Source of the DNA: Cyclobacteriaceae bacterium
GTDB taxonomy: Bacteria > Bacteroidota > Bacteroidia > Cytophagales > Cyclobacteriaceae
Length of the DNA: 9,609 nucleotides
Direction of reading: 5' to 3'
NCBI GenBank assembly: GCA_019751475.1
Contig: JAIENH010000622.1
Span: forward strand, 1 to 9,609
Of the stretch, positions 1 through 7,573 are shown piece after piece. Positions within the stretch are counted from its first letter, which is position 1. Each line of letters opens with the position of its first letter. The notes beneath the pieces were generated by a model. That model saw only the letters and a list, made by a program, of their open reading frames with translations. It was not told where the DNA came from and did not search any database. The position numbers were made by a program, and so were the translations under genes.

Positions 1-61
1 TCACCGCCTTGTATAATCCAAGCAACAAAAAAATACCCAAATGACTTGACTTCAAACACAG

Positions 62-193
62 AATCTCAAAAATACTTAGTCATTGCGGGCAATGACCCGC
101 AATCCCAAGTTTAGCTCATCTAGCGAGGGATTCCGGATTATCCCGACTCATCGGGACGGAATGACAGTACCGCTCAAAAGTATTTTTGAGATT
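62..193. repeat. 132-bp palindromic element with 16-bp perfect terminal inverted repeats (MITE/REP-like)
   Basis: The ends AATCTCAAAAATACTT (62-77) and AAGTATTTTTGAGATT (178-193) are exact reverse complements. Inside lie further paired segments: GTCATT (79-84) with AATGAC (160-165), ATTGCGGG (82-89) with CCCGCAAT (96-103), and a nested stem of ATTCCG/CGGAAT (130-135, 157-162) around TCCCGA/TCGGGA (141-146, 151-156). No reading frame is visible inside. I found no flanking target-site duplication. The nested architecture resembles short non-autonomous mobile or REP-like repeats. Copy number elsewhere in the genome cannot be seen here, so mobility is inference. Confidence 0.7.
173..190 (-). terminator. 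Possible hairpin terminator downstream of prfA
   Basis: CTCAAAA (173-179) and TTTTGAG (184-190) form a perfect 7-bp stem with a 4-base loop, beginning 12 bases after the prfA stop codon in the direction of prfA transcription. It overlaps the right terminal repeat of the palindromic element, so it competes with long-range pairing to the left repeat. The stem is AT-rich and no clear U-run follows it, so termination activity is uncertain. Confidence 0.35.
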
Positions 194-202
194 AACTTCC
201 AG

Positions 203-1270
203 CTACCTCGCCTCCGTCATCTTCTCTGCCGTGTCGGCAATCTTTAGTTGCTCAATGAAGTCATCGATTTCTCCATTCATGATGGCCGGCAAGTTATGTT
301 GCGTGAAGCCAATGCGATGATCAGTGACGCGGCTTTGCGGATAGTTGTACGTGCGTATTTTCTCTGACCGGTCGCCACTGCGCACCTGGCTCCTGCGCGA
401 AGCACCGATCTCAGCATTTTGCTTTTCTACTTCCATTTCATAGAGCTTGTTGCGCAGCATCTGCAAAGCCCGCTCACGGTTGCCATGCTGCGAGCGCTCT
501 ACCTGGCACGTGATCACAATGCCCGTGGGCTTGTGCGTCAACTGTACTTTGGTCTCTACCTTGTTTACATTCTGACCACCCGCCCCACTGCTGCGGGCCG
601 TTTGAAATTCCAGGTCGGCCGGATTGATCACCACATCTACTTCTTCTGCTTCGGGTAGCACAATCACAGACGCTGCCGAAGTATGTACCCTTCCTTGTTG
701 TTCTGTCTCCGGCACGCGCTGCACGCGGTGCACACCCGACTCATACTTAAAAATACCGTAAGCCCCCTCCCCTTCAATGGAGCTGATTACTTCCTTGTAG
801 CCACCCGCGGTGCCTTCCGTCACATCCACCACCGTCATCTTCAGGCCCCTACGATCGCAAAATCGCTGGTACATGCGCCACAAGTCTCCGGCAAAGATAG
901 CGGCCTCATCGCCACCGGTACCTGCCCTGATTTCCAATACGCAGTTGCGGTCATCGTTCGGGTCTTTCGGCATAAGCAACTCCTTGATCTGGGTTTCGAT
1001 GGCATCACGCTTGGGCTGCAACTCATCCAACTCCATCTTCGCCAACTCCCGGAGCTCCGCATCTTTCTCCGTTTCGAGTACTTCTTTGGCGTGGTCAATA
1101 CCTTCCTGGGCAGCACGAAACTCTTTGTAGCGCACCACCACCTTTTCCAGGTCGCGGTATTCTTTGCTCAACTGGGCAAACTTCTTCATGTCCCTCATCA
1201 CCTCGGGCTGCCCAAGCAGTTGCTCCACTTCCTCAAACCGGTGCTGTATTTCTTCTAATTTTTCTGTCAT
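203..1270 (-). CDS. prfA: Peptide chain release factor 1 (RF1)
   Basis: This is the class I release factor that reads UAA and UAG in the ribosomal A site and triggers hydrolysis of peptidyl-tRNA; it acts in the cytoplasm. The 355 residues match the usual RF1 length of about 360. Visible parts are an N-terminal helical coiled-coil region (about 1-100), the codon-recognition loop in [10 protein letters not shown] with the PxT tripeptide as PET (187-189), and the catalytic loop GAGGQNVNK with GGQ at 231-233. The PxT form, rather than SPF, marks it as RF1 and not RF2. The start is ATG at 1268-1270, 17 bases after a TAACTTTG -7 box, and the stop is TAG. It is divergent from the small lipoprotein gene. 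No neighbouring prmC, the usual GGQ methyltransferase, is in the window. Confidence 0.97.
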   Translation of the reverse strand: MTEKLEEIQHRFEEVEQLLGQPEVMRDMKKFAQLSKEYRDLEKVVVRYKEFRAAQEGIDHAKEVLETEKDAELRELAKMELDELQPKRDAIETQIKELLMPKDPNDDRNCVLEIRAGTGGDEAAIFAGDLWRMYQRFCDRRGLKMTVVDVTEGTAGGYKEVISSIEGEGAYGIFKYESGVHRVQRVPETEQQGRVHTSAASVIVLPEAEEVDVVINPADLEFQTARSSGAGGQNVNKVETKVQLTHKPTGIVITCQVERSQHGNRERALQMLRNKLYEMEVEKQNAEIGASRRSQVRSGDRSEKIRTYNYPQSRVTDHRIGFTQHNLPAIMNGEIDDFIEQLKIADTAEKMTEAR

Positions 1271-1287
1271 AAATGGCCAAACGCGGG

Positions 1288-1295
1288 CAAAGTTA
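1288..1295 (-). promoter_or_regulatory. Bacteroidota -7 box for prfA
   Basis: On the minus strand this reads TAACTTTG, a full match to the Bacteroidota consensus TAnnTTTG. It lies 17 bases from the prfA ATG, implying a short leader. I see no convincing TTG -33 element at the expected spacing. Confidence 0.55.
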
Positions 1296-1335
1296 GAAAA
1301 TTCGGAGTGAGTAGAGAGTCTTGGGTTTTTCAGTT

Positions 1336-1343
1336 TAAATTTG
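1336..1343 (+). promoter_or_regulatory. Bacteroidota -7 box for the lipoprotein gene
   Basis: TAAATTTG is a full match to TAnnTTTG and lies 16 bases before the ATG at 1360. No TTG is present at the usual distance upstream; the one at 1321-1323 is too close. With the box at 1288-1295 it forms a divergent pair 40 bp apart. Confidence 0.5.
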
Positions 1344-1359
1344 AATCAAATACGCTGCC

Positions 1360-1848
1360 ATGAGAAAATTACTTTGCCTTATACTGATTACAGCCGCTGC
1401 TTGCGGAGGCAAGCTCAGTGAAGAGGAAAGAAAAAAACTTCATGAGGGCATGGCCACTCAAGACATCAGGCGTGTGACCGATGCCGAGATACAAGAGGCC
1501 GCCCTGGCACTGGGCAAGGCCGTGATGACGGATGTGGTGCGTGTGGACAAAAACTTAAACCAACACACGCGTATTGATTCGCTGGCCGCGGCACGACACG
1601 TAAAGATCTATTCACTGGTGCCGGACGGAGCAGCGCTGATAGAGATTGAAAAAAAACTGGTGGAGGCGTACATAGCCGGCACAGACACCGGCTCTTCCAT
1701 TGACAACCTCCAGTTCCTGCAAGATGACTCGTTACTTTTTACCCGCCCGGTGTTTCGTTTTCACCCGGATGGCTCGCAGGAATTCAGTCACGCCATTGGA
1801 ATAAAAATGGCGAAGAAGGATGTGGTGCTCTCTATCCCTCAGCCGTAG
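1360..1848 (+). CDS. Small predicted lipoprotein, possibly related to the Tll0287-like (DUF3365) family
   Basis: This is a 162-residue protein of unknown function. The N-terminus MRKLLCLILITAAACGGK has a basic start, a hydrophobic stretch and a lipobox-like AAAC with the putative lipidated cysteine at residue 15, so the mature protein is probably anchored in a cell-envelope membrane. Residues 40-105 look helical (repeated Ala and Leu). The C-terminal part, LLFTRPVFRFHPDGSQEF followed by IGIKMAKKDVVLSIPQP, recalls from memory the end of Tll0287-like sensor domains, where a 'lly..P' strand precedes a strand ending in KxVVL. The CxxCH haem motif of many such proteins is absent, so this link is tentative. 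It has its own -7 box, and its TAG stop is 6 bp from the stop of the convergent large gene. Confidence 0.75.
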   Translation: MRKLLCLILITAAACGGKLSEEERKKLHEGMATQDIRRVTDAEIQEAALALGKAVMTDVVRVDKNLNQHTRIDSLAAARHVKIYSLVPDGAALIEIEKKLVEAYIAGTDTGSSIDNLQFLQDDSLLFTRPVFRFHPDGSQEFSHAIGIKMAKKDVVLSIPQP

Positions 1849-1854
1849 ATTGGC

Positions 1855-4800
1855 TTAGAAGCCATCGTCCTCGCCTTTGTCGTCCTTCTTTTTGTCTTTC
1901 TTCTTGGCAGAAGGAGCCGTGAGATCATACGGGGCCTCGATGCCCAGGTAGTTTTGACGGAAGCGATTAATAAATGAAAGTGTTTCCTCATCGCTGCCCG
2001 GAATGAATACCAACTCGCCCAACTTAGCTTTGGAGGCGTTGGTCTTTTTTGCAATCACTCCGTTGAACGGCTGATTGGATGACTGCACCATCAGGCGGTT
2101 GTCTTCGTAACCGAAGTAATACCATGACTCCGGTGAGGCCTTAAAGAACACGTGAAATACAGGGCCACCGTCTTCGTTTTTGCGCAACTCCATGAAGCCT
2201 TCAAACGCACCGTTCACATCATACTTCAACACATTGCTCATGCCGAGAGTGCCTGTGCTGTAAAAGGCTTTATGCTTCTGCGACCATTTCAAATTCACGT
2301 TTGAGAACACCATTGGTTGGGCCAGCATTGGCAAGGTGCTTAGTGAGACATACCCCTGCAAAGAGCGCTGTTCGTAATCTTTCACAATACGCTCACCCAC
2401 GATGTCAGCAATTTTATACAGCAGCTCCGTTTGGTCGCCATGACCTTCGGGCACACTCTCATTTTTGATAACCGCTTGCAGGTCGGCTGCCATCATTTGA
2501 TACGCTTGCGTGGGCAAGTTCATATCGGCCATAATGAAGGAGTTCATTTTAATTTCGTTGGTTTCAAGATGACCAGAACCCAGGGCCGAAGCCGTGATGT
2601 TGAACTCCTTGAAGCCTTTGAAGAAATTCACCGAACCTTCGAAGCGCACCTCCTGCTTTTCTTCATTGTAGTCAAACACTTTGCCTGACAATTTTTCTCC
2701 GGCCGCCTTTTGACGGTCTTCAATCTTAAACTCGCCACTCTCTTTGTCGAAGAAGAGCGAGCCACTGGGCAAAAAGAAATCTTCGTCTTCAGTCGACTTT
2801 TTGTCTGACACAAACGTGATGTACAAACTGTTATCAGAAGAGAAATGCAGACCTGCCTCTGCTTTTTTACCCTCCTCGGTAATCGCTTTATCAAAATCGA
2901 GATAGACATCTTTCTCATCACCGCTTTGTGAATAGTCGAGCCATGTATTGTAGTTTTTAATTTTCTTGAGGTCAAGCTTCACATAGCCTTTTAGCTGCAA
3001 GGCTGGCTTGGAGGCATACATGGTCATATCGCCTTTGTAGAAAATGCGGGGAGCCACCACCAATTTCGATCTTTCATCTACCGCCCCGTTGGCCACTGTG
3101 TGGAGATGCCCGGCTGCTTTGCCATGTCGCGCTTTACCGTCATCGGGAATTTTCTCCAGGCGGAAGTTGGTCATCTTGATAGCAAACGTGTCGTTCACAG
3201 CATTCACATATTGATACGTGGCCGAGCCGGTAAACTCCTTGCGAGAAATAATGTCCACCACACCTTCGGTGAGTCGGTGATAGCCGTTGAGTGTGTCAAG
3301 CACAATGGTGGTGTTTTTGAGCTGGTTGATTTTGGCATTTTCCAGAATCAACACCTCGTTGTTTTCGGGTGTGATTTTCGCATCGGCCACCACAATGTAG
3401 GGTATACCGCTCACTTTCATTTGCTGTGTCTTGATATCATACTCAGCCTTCTCTGCATTGAATGCCAATGAATCAAGCTCCTTACGAGTGGTGTAGAAAT
3501 ACGAATTTTCGATGGGCACGTTGGCATCCTTCGTCATGGTGATGCGCTGGGTGTTGAGATCCCACCGCGCCTTGGGTATGGAAGTCTTAAACTGTGCGTA
3601 CGGAAAGTTGATAGCCGCAACTCCTTCCACTTCCGGACTTATCTCGGCAAAATTTTGCGCCAGGTTAAACGACAAACGAATGTCTTCACCGGCCAAGGCG
3701 GGCTTATCGGGGTTTGTAGTCTTCACCTGGAAGCTGGCATGACGTGCACCAAAATCTTTGGCAGAAAACGTTAGCTCATCCGATTTGGCCTCGGAACCAC
3801 GCGTGAGAAGTTTGCCGGTACCTGCCACCCCTTTTTTTGACACGGTAAGACTTCCGTCTAATTGTGCGGTGTTGGTATATAGGTTGAACGGTCCTTTTTG
3901 GTTTTTCAATTTGAATTCATCCTTCTTCGGTTTCCAATTCAACTCATATTCGGGTAGTGTTACCTGCGGATACCAGACGTTTCCAAATTGCTTCTCTTTG
4001 AGTTCGCCTACTGTGCCTTTTCCGATCACGGAGTCAGGATAAAAGACAAAATCTTTTGACTGCACGGTAGCTGCGAGGTAGTCGATTTTTCCATTTACCC
4101 GAAGGCCTGCATTGTCAAGGTTGATTCCACCATACACTTTACCATCGCCTTTAAAGAGTTGATAGCCATCTTTAGGAATGGCGTGCGTAAATCCCAGCGA
4201 CTTGTCGGGCATGGTGTGCAGCTTTTCCTTGAAGCCTGGGAACATGCCACTTGAAATAAATGTACCCTCAAAATTAATTGATCCAGGATCGGCATCGTTG
4301 AGACTATCCAATTTGAACGGAGGCACCACAAAAAACACCGATCGGTCGTAGGCACCATTCAACACCTCACTTCGGTCGAAGTAGATTACGCCTCCTGCCG
4401 TAGCATCCAATCGCGGGTAGTTGGTGGTCTTCAGTCGCCCGGACTTATTATCGGGGAGATTGATAAATAGTGTGCCGGATGATTTTTTTGTATCCGTCTG
4501 CAATCCCGCTTCCGCGGAAGCGGTAGAATCAGCGCCCACCATGGCATTGTTCACGCGCCTGCGAATGGTTTGCCCTTTGGCATTCTTCTCCGTCACATAA
4601 AATCGGATGGAATCAATTTTGTTGAGGTTGATGAAGAAGCTGTCGTACTTAAACGTGAAATCTTTGCCGTTGATCTCAAAATTTCCAGCCGTGATCTTGC
4701 CGTTGAATTTAATGTCGCGATTTTGCAAAATCGTGACTACGCTGCTGTCGGGCTTGAGGATTACATTGAGCGAGTCACTCACGTTTACTTCTTCCACACC

Positions 4801-6600
4801 GCGCACAGTCATTCTTCGCTTGGGAAAATTAACCGTAGCATTGGCCGACTTATCGGTGATCGAGTGAATTTTCAAATTATCGTAGTCGGAATCACCCTTT
4901 TTAGAGGCCACGATGTGCATGGCTTTGTCCTTCACTTGCACCTGGCCGGTAACGCTGTTGTAGTTAATCACACCTTTCTGCGACAAAAATGTCATGGCCG
5001 TCCTTACTTCCTCCGATCTTTTTTTCATGGCGGTGGCTAAATCATCAGCATAAAATTCACGCACGCCATTTTTGTTTGCATAGCCTACTACCAGTGCGAG
5101 CGGGTGAAATGTGAAGCCCTGCCCTGTGAGCAACCGATAGTCTTCCGGGCTGTAGTAGTCAACTGACTCAATGATCATCGGTGCCTGGCTGCCACCTCCC
5201 GAAGTAGTAAGGTTCATGCTGTCGGACTTCAGATCCCAGCGAAGCAAGTCCGAACTGAAATCAACATTAAAAAAAGAAGAGGTGAATGGTGCATCGCGAA
5301 GTTGGCCCTTTTCGCGCTGCAGCGAAAGTCGCTGCTTGCCATAGTCATAGCGGAAAAGTACGGCAGGATGAAAAATCGAATCGTTTTCCTGGTAAAGCTG
5401 AATCATAGCGCGCTTGGCTGTGATGAGCGAATCCTGGAATTCAAACATGCGCGAACGAGCGGTAAACTTACGATCAGTCGCACTTGATATCTCGAGGCGA
5501 GCGTAGTCACCACTTACCGAAGAGCTAAAAATTTTATGACCGTTGAGTGCAAAGCCCCCCACGTACTTCATCCGCTCATTGGTAAAGCCCAACAGCGTAA
5601 TGTTGCTTTGATAAGACATGAAGCGCGGATAACTGGACGAGGCCTCATCCTTGTGCTTCACACTTTTAAATTCAAATATACCTTCTACCGGGCTTCTCAC
5701 TTTACCGACATATTGAAGCTTTCCCTGCTCGGCCTTCACCACCGGCTTGTCGACATTGAAGTTGTATTTGCTAAACACAAAAAAAACAGAATCAGAACTC
5801 AGCCCGGCTGGTGCCCATCCAAACGAACCTCTCTCTCCTACAAATGTTCCATCGCGCAATGACAAAACACCGGACGTATTTTTTAGAAAAGCAGAATCAT
5901 AGGCCGTAGCAATGTTGAACGTTACTTGGGCAAACTTTAACACCGGGCCCGTCACCACGGGTTGCGGTGTGGGTTGCATCCAGGAAGGTATGGCGCTAAC
6001 GGTCGTACTATCAGGTGGAATGATTGTATTGTTGTCTGCAGGAGCGGGGTTATCCCACTGATTGAAGTTATCTTTTGCTTTGGTGGTGTCTGGGATTTCG
6101 TTAGTCTCGTCTTTGATGTAGTCGAAGGTGTAGTCATCGTCCAGCGCATGGAGACGATATAATCGTTCATCGTGCAACGAATGGTATTCAAAAAAAAGCC
6201 GGCAATAGTTAAAAAAAGCAGCCGTCTTTTTGGCGTCTTCTTTTTGAATCACCTGGTTGGCTACCCGGAGAAATGACTGGAGGCGTTGGGCATCGGCATT
6301 TTCTTTTTCCACTGCAAAAGCAATGGAGCCGTAGTAGTCCGTGAGCAGGGGAAACGGCTTGTACTTTTTCTTTTTCAGGTCAATGGCCATCTGGACCACT
6401 TGCTGCTGCTGATCGGGCCCAAGCTTGTGCCAGGCAGTAGCAAAAGCACCACCAATCATGGATGTCTCGGTGAGCTTATTGTTTTCCAGCATCACGCGCA
6501 CGCTATCCTGAAAGGCCAGGCGATATACTTCTTTAGTCTGTGCCGAAAGTATCAGCACACAGACGATTTGGAAGAAGAAGTATAAAAGGGCCTTTTTCAC
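1855..6600 (-). CDS. Giant exported protein of unknown function, 1581 residues, beta-strand rich
   Basis: I do not recognise a named family. The start is GTG at 6598-6600, supported by the signal peptide it opens: MKKALLYFFFQIVCVLILSA, with probable cleavage after Ala20. Residues about 22-180 look helical. A Pro/Thr/Asn-rich linker at about 185-219 leads into a very long region of alternating strands, with recurring pieces such as GKITAGNFEINGKDFTFKYD and GKIDYLAATVQSKDFVFYPD. Residues about 512-562 instead resemble a winged helix. The protein ends in a lysine/aspartate-rich tail (KKKDKKKDD, then GEDDGF). There is no second membrane segment, lipobox, beta-barrel signature or type IX secretion C-terminal domain that I can see. 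The pattern loosely recalls LptA/OstA- or AsmA-like beta scaffolds, so an envelope or lipid-related role is possible but only inferred. The gene follows prmA after a 122-bp spacer. Confidence 0.9.
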   Translation of the reverse strand: MKKALLYFFFQIVCVLILSAQTKEVYRLAFQDSVRVMLENNKLTETSMIGGAFATAWHKLGPDQQQQVVQMAIDLKKKKYKPFPLLTDYYGSIAFAVEKENADAQRLQSFLRVANQVIQKEDAKKTAAFFNYCRLFFEYHSLHDERLYRLHALDDDYTFDYIKDETNEIPDTTKAKDNFNQWDNPAPADNNTIIPPDSTTVSAIPSWMQPTPQPVVTGPVLKFAQVTFNIATAYDSAFLKNTSGVLSLRDGTFVGERGSFGWAPAGLSSDSVFFVFSKYNFNVDKPVVKAEQGKLQYVGKVRSPVEGIFEFKSVKHKDEASSSYPRFMSYQSNITLLGFTNERMKYVGGFALNGHKIFSSSVSGDYARLEISSATDRKFTARSRMFEFQDSLITAKRAMIQLYQENDSIFHPAVLFRYDYGKQRLSLQREKGQLRDAPFTSSFFNVDFSSDLLRWDLKSDSMNLTTSGGGSQAPMIIESVDYYSPEDYRLLTGQGFTFHPLALVVGYANKNGVREFYADDLATAMKKRSEEVRTAMTFLSQKGVINYNSVTGQVQVKDKAMHIVASKKGDSDYDNLKIHSITDKSANATVNFPKRRMTVRGVEEVNVSDSLNVILKPDSSVVTILQNRDIKFNGKITAGNFEINGKDFTFKYDSFFINLNKIDSIRFYVTEKNAKGQTIRRRVNNAMVGADSTASAEAGLQTDTKKSSGTLFINLPDNKSGRLKTTNYPRLDATAGGVIYFDRSEVLNGAYDRSVFFVVPPFKLDSLNDADPGSINFEGTFISSGMFPGFKEKLHTMPDKSLGFTHAIPKDGYQLFKGDGKVYGGINLDNAGLRVNGKIDYLAATVQSKDFVFYPDSVIGKGTVGELKEKQFGNVWYPQVTLPEYELNWKPKKDEFKLKNQKGPFNLYTNTAQLDGSLTVSKKGVAGTGKLLTRGSEAKSDELTFSAKDFGARHASFQVKTTNPDKPALAGEDIRLSFNLAQNFAEISPEVEGVAAINFPYAQFKTSIPKARWDLNTQRITMTKDANVPIENSYFYTTRKELDSLAFNAEKAEYDIKTQQMKVSGIPYIVVADAKITPENNEVLILENAKINQLKNTTIVLDTLNGYHRLTEGVVDIISRKEFTGSATYQYVNAVNDTFAIKMTNFRLEKIPDDGKARHGKAAGHLHTVANGAVDERSKLVVAPRIFYKGDMTMYASKPALQLKGYVKLDLKKIKNYNTWLDYSQSGDEKDVYLDFDKAITEEGKKAEAGLHFSSDNSLYITFVSDKKSTEDEDFFLPSGSLFFDKESGEFKIEDRQKAAGEKLSGKVFDYNEEKQEVRFEGSVNFFKGFKEFNITASALGSGHLETNEIKMNSFIMADMNLPTQAYQMMAADLQAVIKNESVPEGHGDQTELLYKIADIVGERIVKDYEQRSLQGYVSLSTLPMLAQPMVFSNVNLKWSQKHKAFYSTGTLGMSNVLKYDVNGAFEGFMELRKNEDGGPVFHVFFKASPESWYYFGYEDNRLMVQSSNQPFNGVIAKKTNASKAKLGELVFIPGSDEETLSFINRFRQNYLGIEAPYDLTAPSAKKKDKKKDDKGEDDGF

Positions 6601-6722
6601 GGCAATAAAAGCCTCAAATTCGTAAAATTATTCCTATTAACCTGCTGGTACTAACGGAGCCGCCCTCTCAAATAGTCGAAAACCGGCCGAATATTTAATA
6701 GCCTGCGCCTACTGACTTGTAA
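6601..6722. other. Spacer between prmA and the giant exported gene
   Basis: This 122-bp non-coding stretch has no strong signal. A TAATTTTA on the minus strand (6630-6623) is a weak candidate -7 box 22 bases before the GTG start at 6600, with no TTG at the -33 distance. There is no stable hairpin. CTGA/TCAG (6712-6726) is a 4-bp pairing across the prmA stop and is too weak to call. Whether the giant gene is cotranscribed with prmA is open. Confidence 0.5.
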
Positions 6723-7556
6723 TCAGTTGTTCTTTTTCAACAAAAGCGATGCCCAGGTTTCGCGTTCATCTCTGATTTGCTCTGTTAATCCAAAGCGTGC
6801 GGCAGTTTGAACCAACTCATCGGCATCGGTAAGATAAAAACCACTGAGCAGAAGGTGGCCTCCCGGCACAAGATGGGTAGCATACTGCTCCATTTCTTTG
6901 AGTAGTACATTTTTGTTGATGTTGGCCAAGATGATTCCAAATTTTTCAGGCCATGAAAAGTCGGCAATGGTGCCTAGGCGGATGCGAATATTAGAGCAGT
7001 GATTGATGGTAGCGTTCTCCTGGCCGTTTTCAATACTCCACTCGTCAATGTCAAAGCTTTCTACCGTGCGAGCTCCTCGCTTGGAAGCCATCACCGAAAG
7101 AATGGCCGTGCCACAGCCGGCATCCATCACCTGCTTTTGACTGTGGTCGATGGATAGCTGGCCTTTGATCATGAGGTAGGTGGTGGGATGATGACCCGTG
7201 CCAAATGACATCTTGGGCGTGATCACAATCTCATACGGGTACTTCTTTTCTATTTTGTGAAATTCAGCGCGGATCAGGCACTGGTCTTCCACGATAACGG
7301 GGTCGACATTTTTCTCCCACTCCTCGTTCCAGTTTTGTTTTTGAATTTTGTCTTGAAAAAAAATCAAGGGCTGTACATGGCTGTACTTCTCTTTGATTGT
7401 ATCAAGCTGTTTACTGTCCGCCTTTTTTTCTTCGGTATAGGCCTCGAAGCCCTGGTCGGTTTCCATAAAGGTATCGAAGCCGGCTTCAGCCACTTCGGCC
7501 ATCAGAATTTCAGCAAAGTCGGGATGACAGATGACCTGCAGTCGTGTGTAGTGCAC
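6723..7556 (-). CDS. prmA: Ribosomal protein L11 methyltransferase
   Basis: This cytoplasmic S-adenosylmethionine-dependent enzyme trimethylates amino groups of ribosomal protein L11. The N-terminal part (about 1-60) is the small substrate-binding domain typical of PrmA. Then come the family signatures QNWNEEWE (74-81) and MSFGTGHHPTT (116-126), SAM motif I DAGCGTAILSV (145-155), an acidic ribose-binding motif in DIDEWS (169-174), and ILANINKNVLL (209-219) at the active-site position where other methyltransferases often have NPPY. The length of 277 is close to the usual 280-300. The start codon is GTG (7554-7556): no ATG lies in frame upstream before the preceding gene, and the N-terminus aligns well from here. 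It lies 17 bp downstream of the ridA-like gene and is probably cotranscribed with it. The stop is TGA. Confidence 0.95.
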   Translation of the reverse strand: MHYTRLQVICHPDFAEILMAEVAEAGFDTFMETDQGFEAYTEEKKADSKQLDTIKEKYSHVQPLIFFQDKIQKQNWNEEWEKNVDPVIVEDQCLIRAEFHKIEKKYPYEIVITPKMSFGTGHHPTTYLMIKGQLSIDHSQKQVMDAGCGTAILSVMASKRGARTVESFDIDEWSIENGQENATINHCSNIRIRLGTIADFSWPEKFGIILANINKNVLLKEMEQYATHLVPGGHLLLSGFYLTDADELVQTAARFGLTEQIRDERETWASLLLKKNN

Positions 7557-7573
7557 GGTATATAAGTGACGAA

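Noticed and set aside
704..712. RF1 codon-recognition tripeptide PET instead of PAT, considered as a sign of altered stop-codon reading
   Set aside because: The middle position of the RF1 PxT motif varies naturally; genes in this window use TAA, TAG and TGA normally.
683..1258. 191-codon open frame on the plus strand antisense to prfA
   Set aside because: It lies wholly inside prfA, whose protein is unmistakable; the product has no recognisable domain and its composition is that of an antisense shadow.
4570..5040. 156-codon plus-strand open frame inside the giant gene
   Set aside because: Antisense shadow of a strongly supported 1581-codon gene; no promoter box or family signature.
6725..6741. 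TTGTT/AACAA hairpin at the 3' end of prmA as a terminator
   Set aside because: Only 5 bp of A/T-rich stem, inside the coding sequence for the terminal KKNN residues, and not followed by a U-run.
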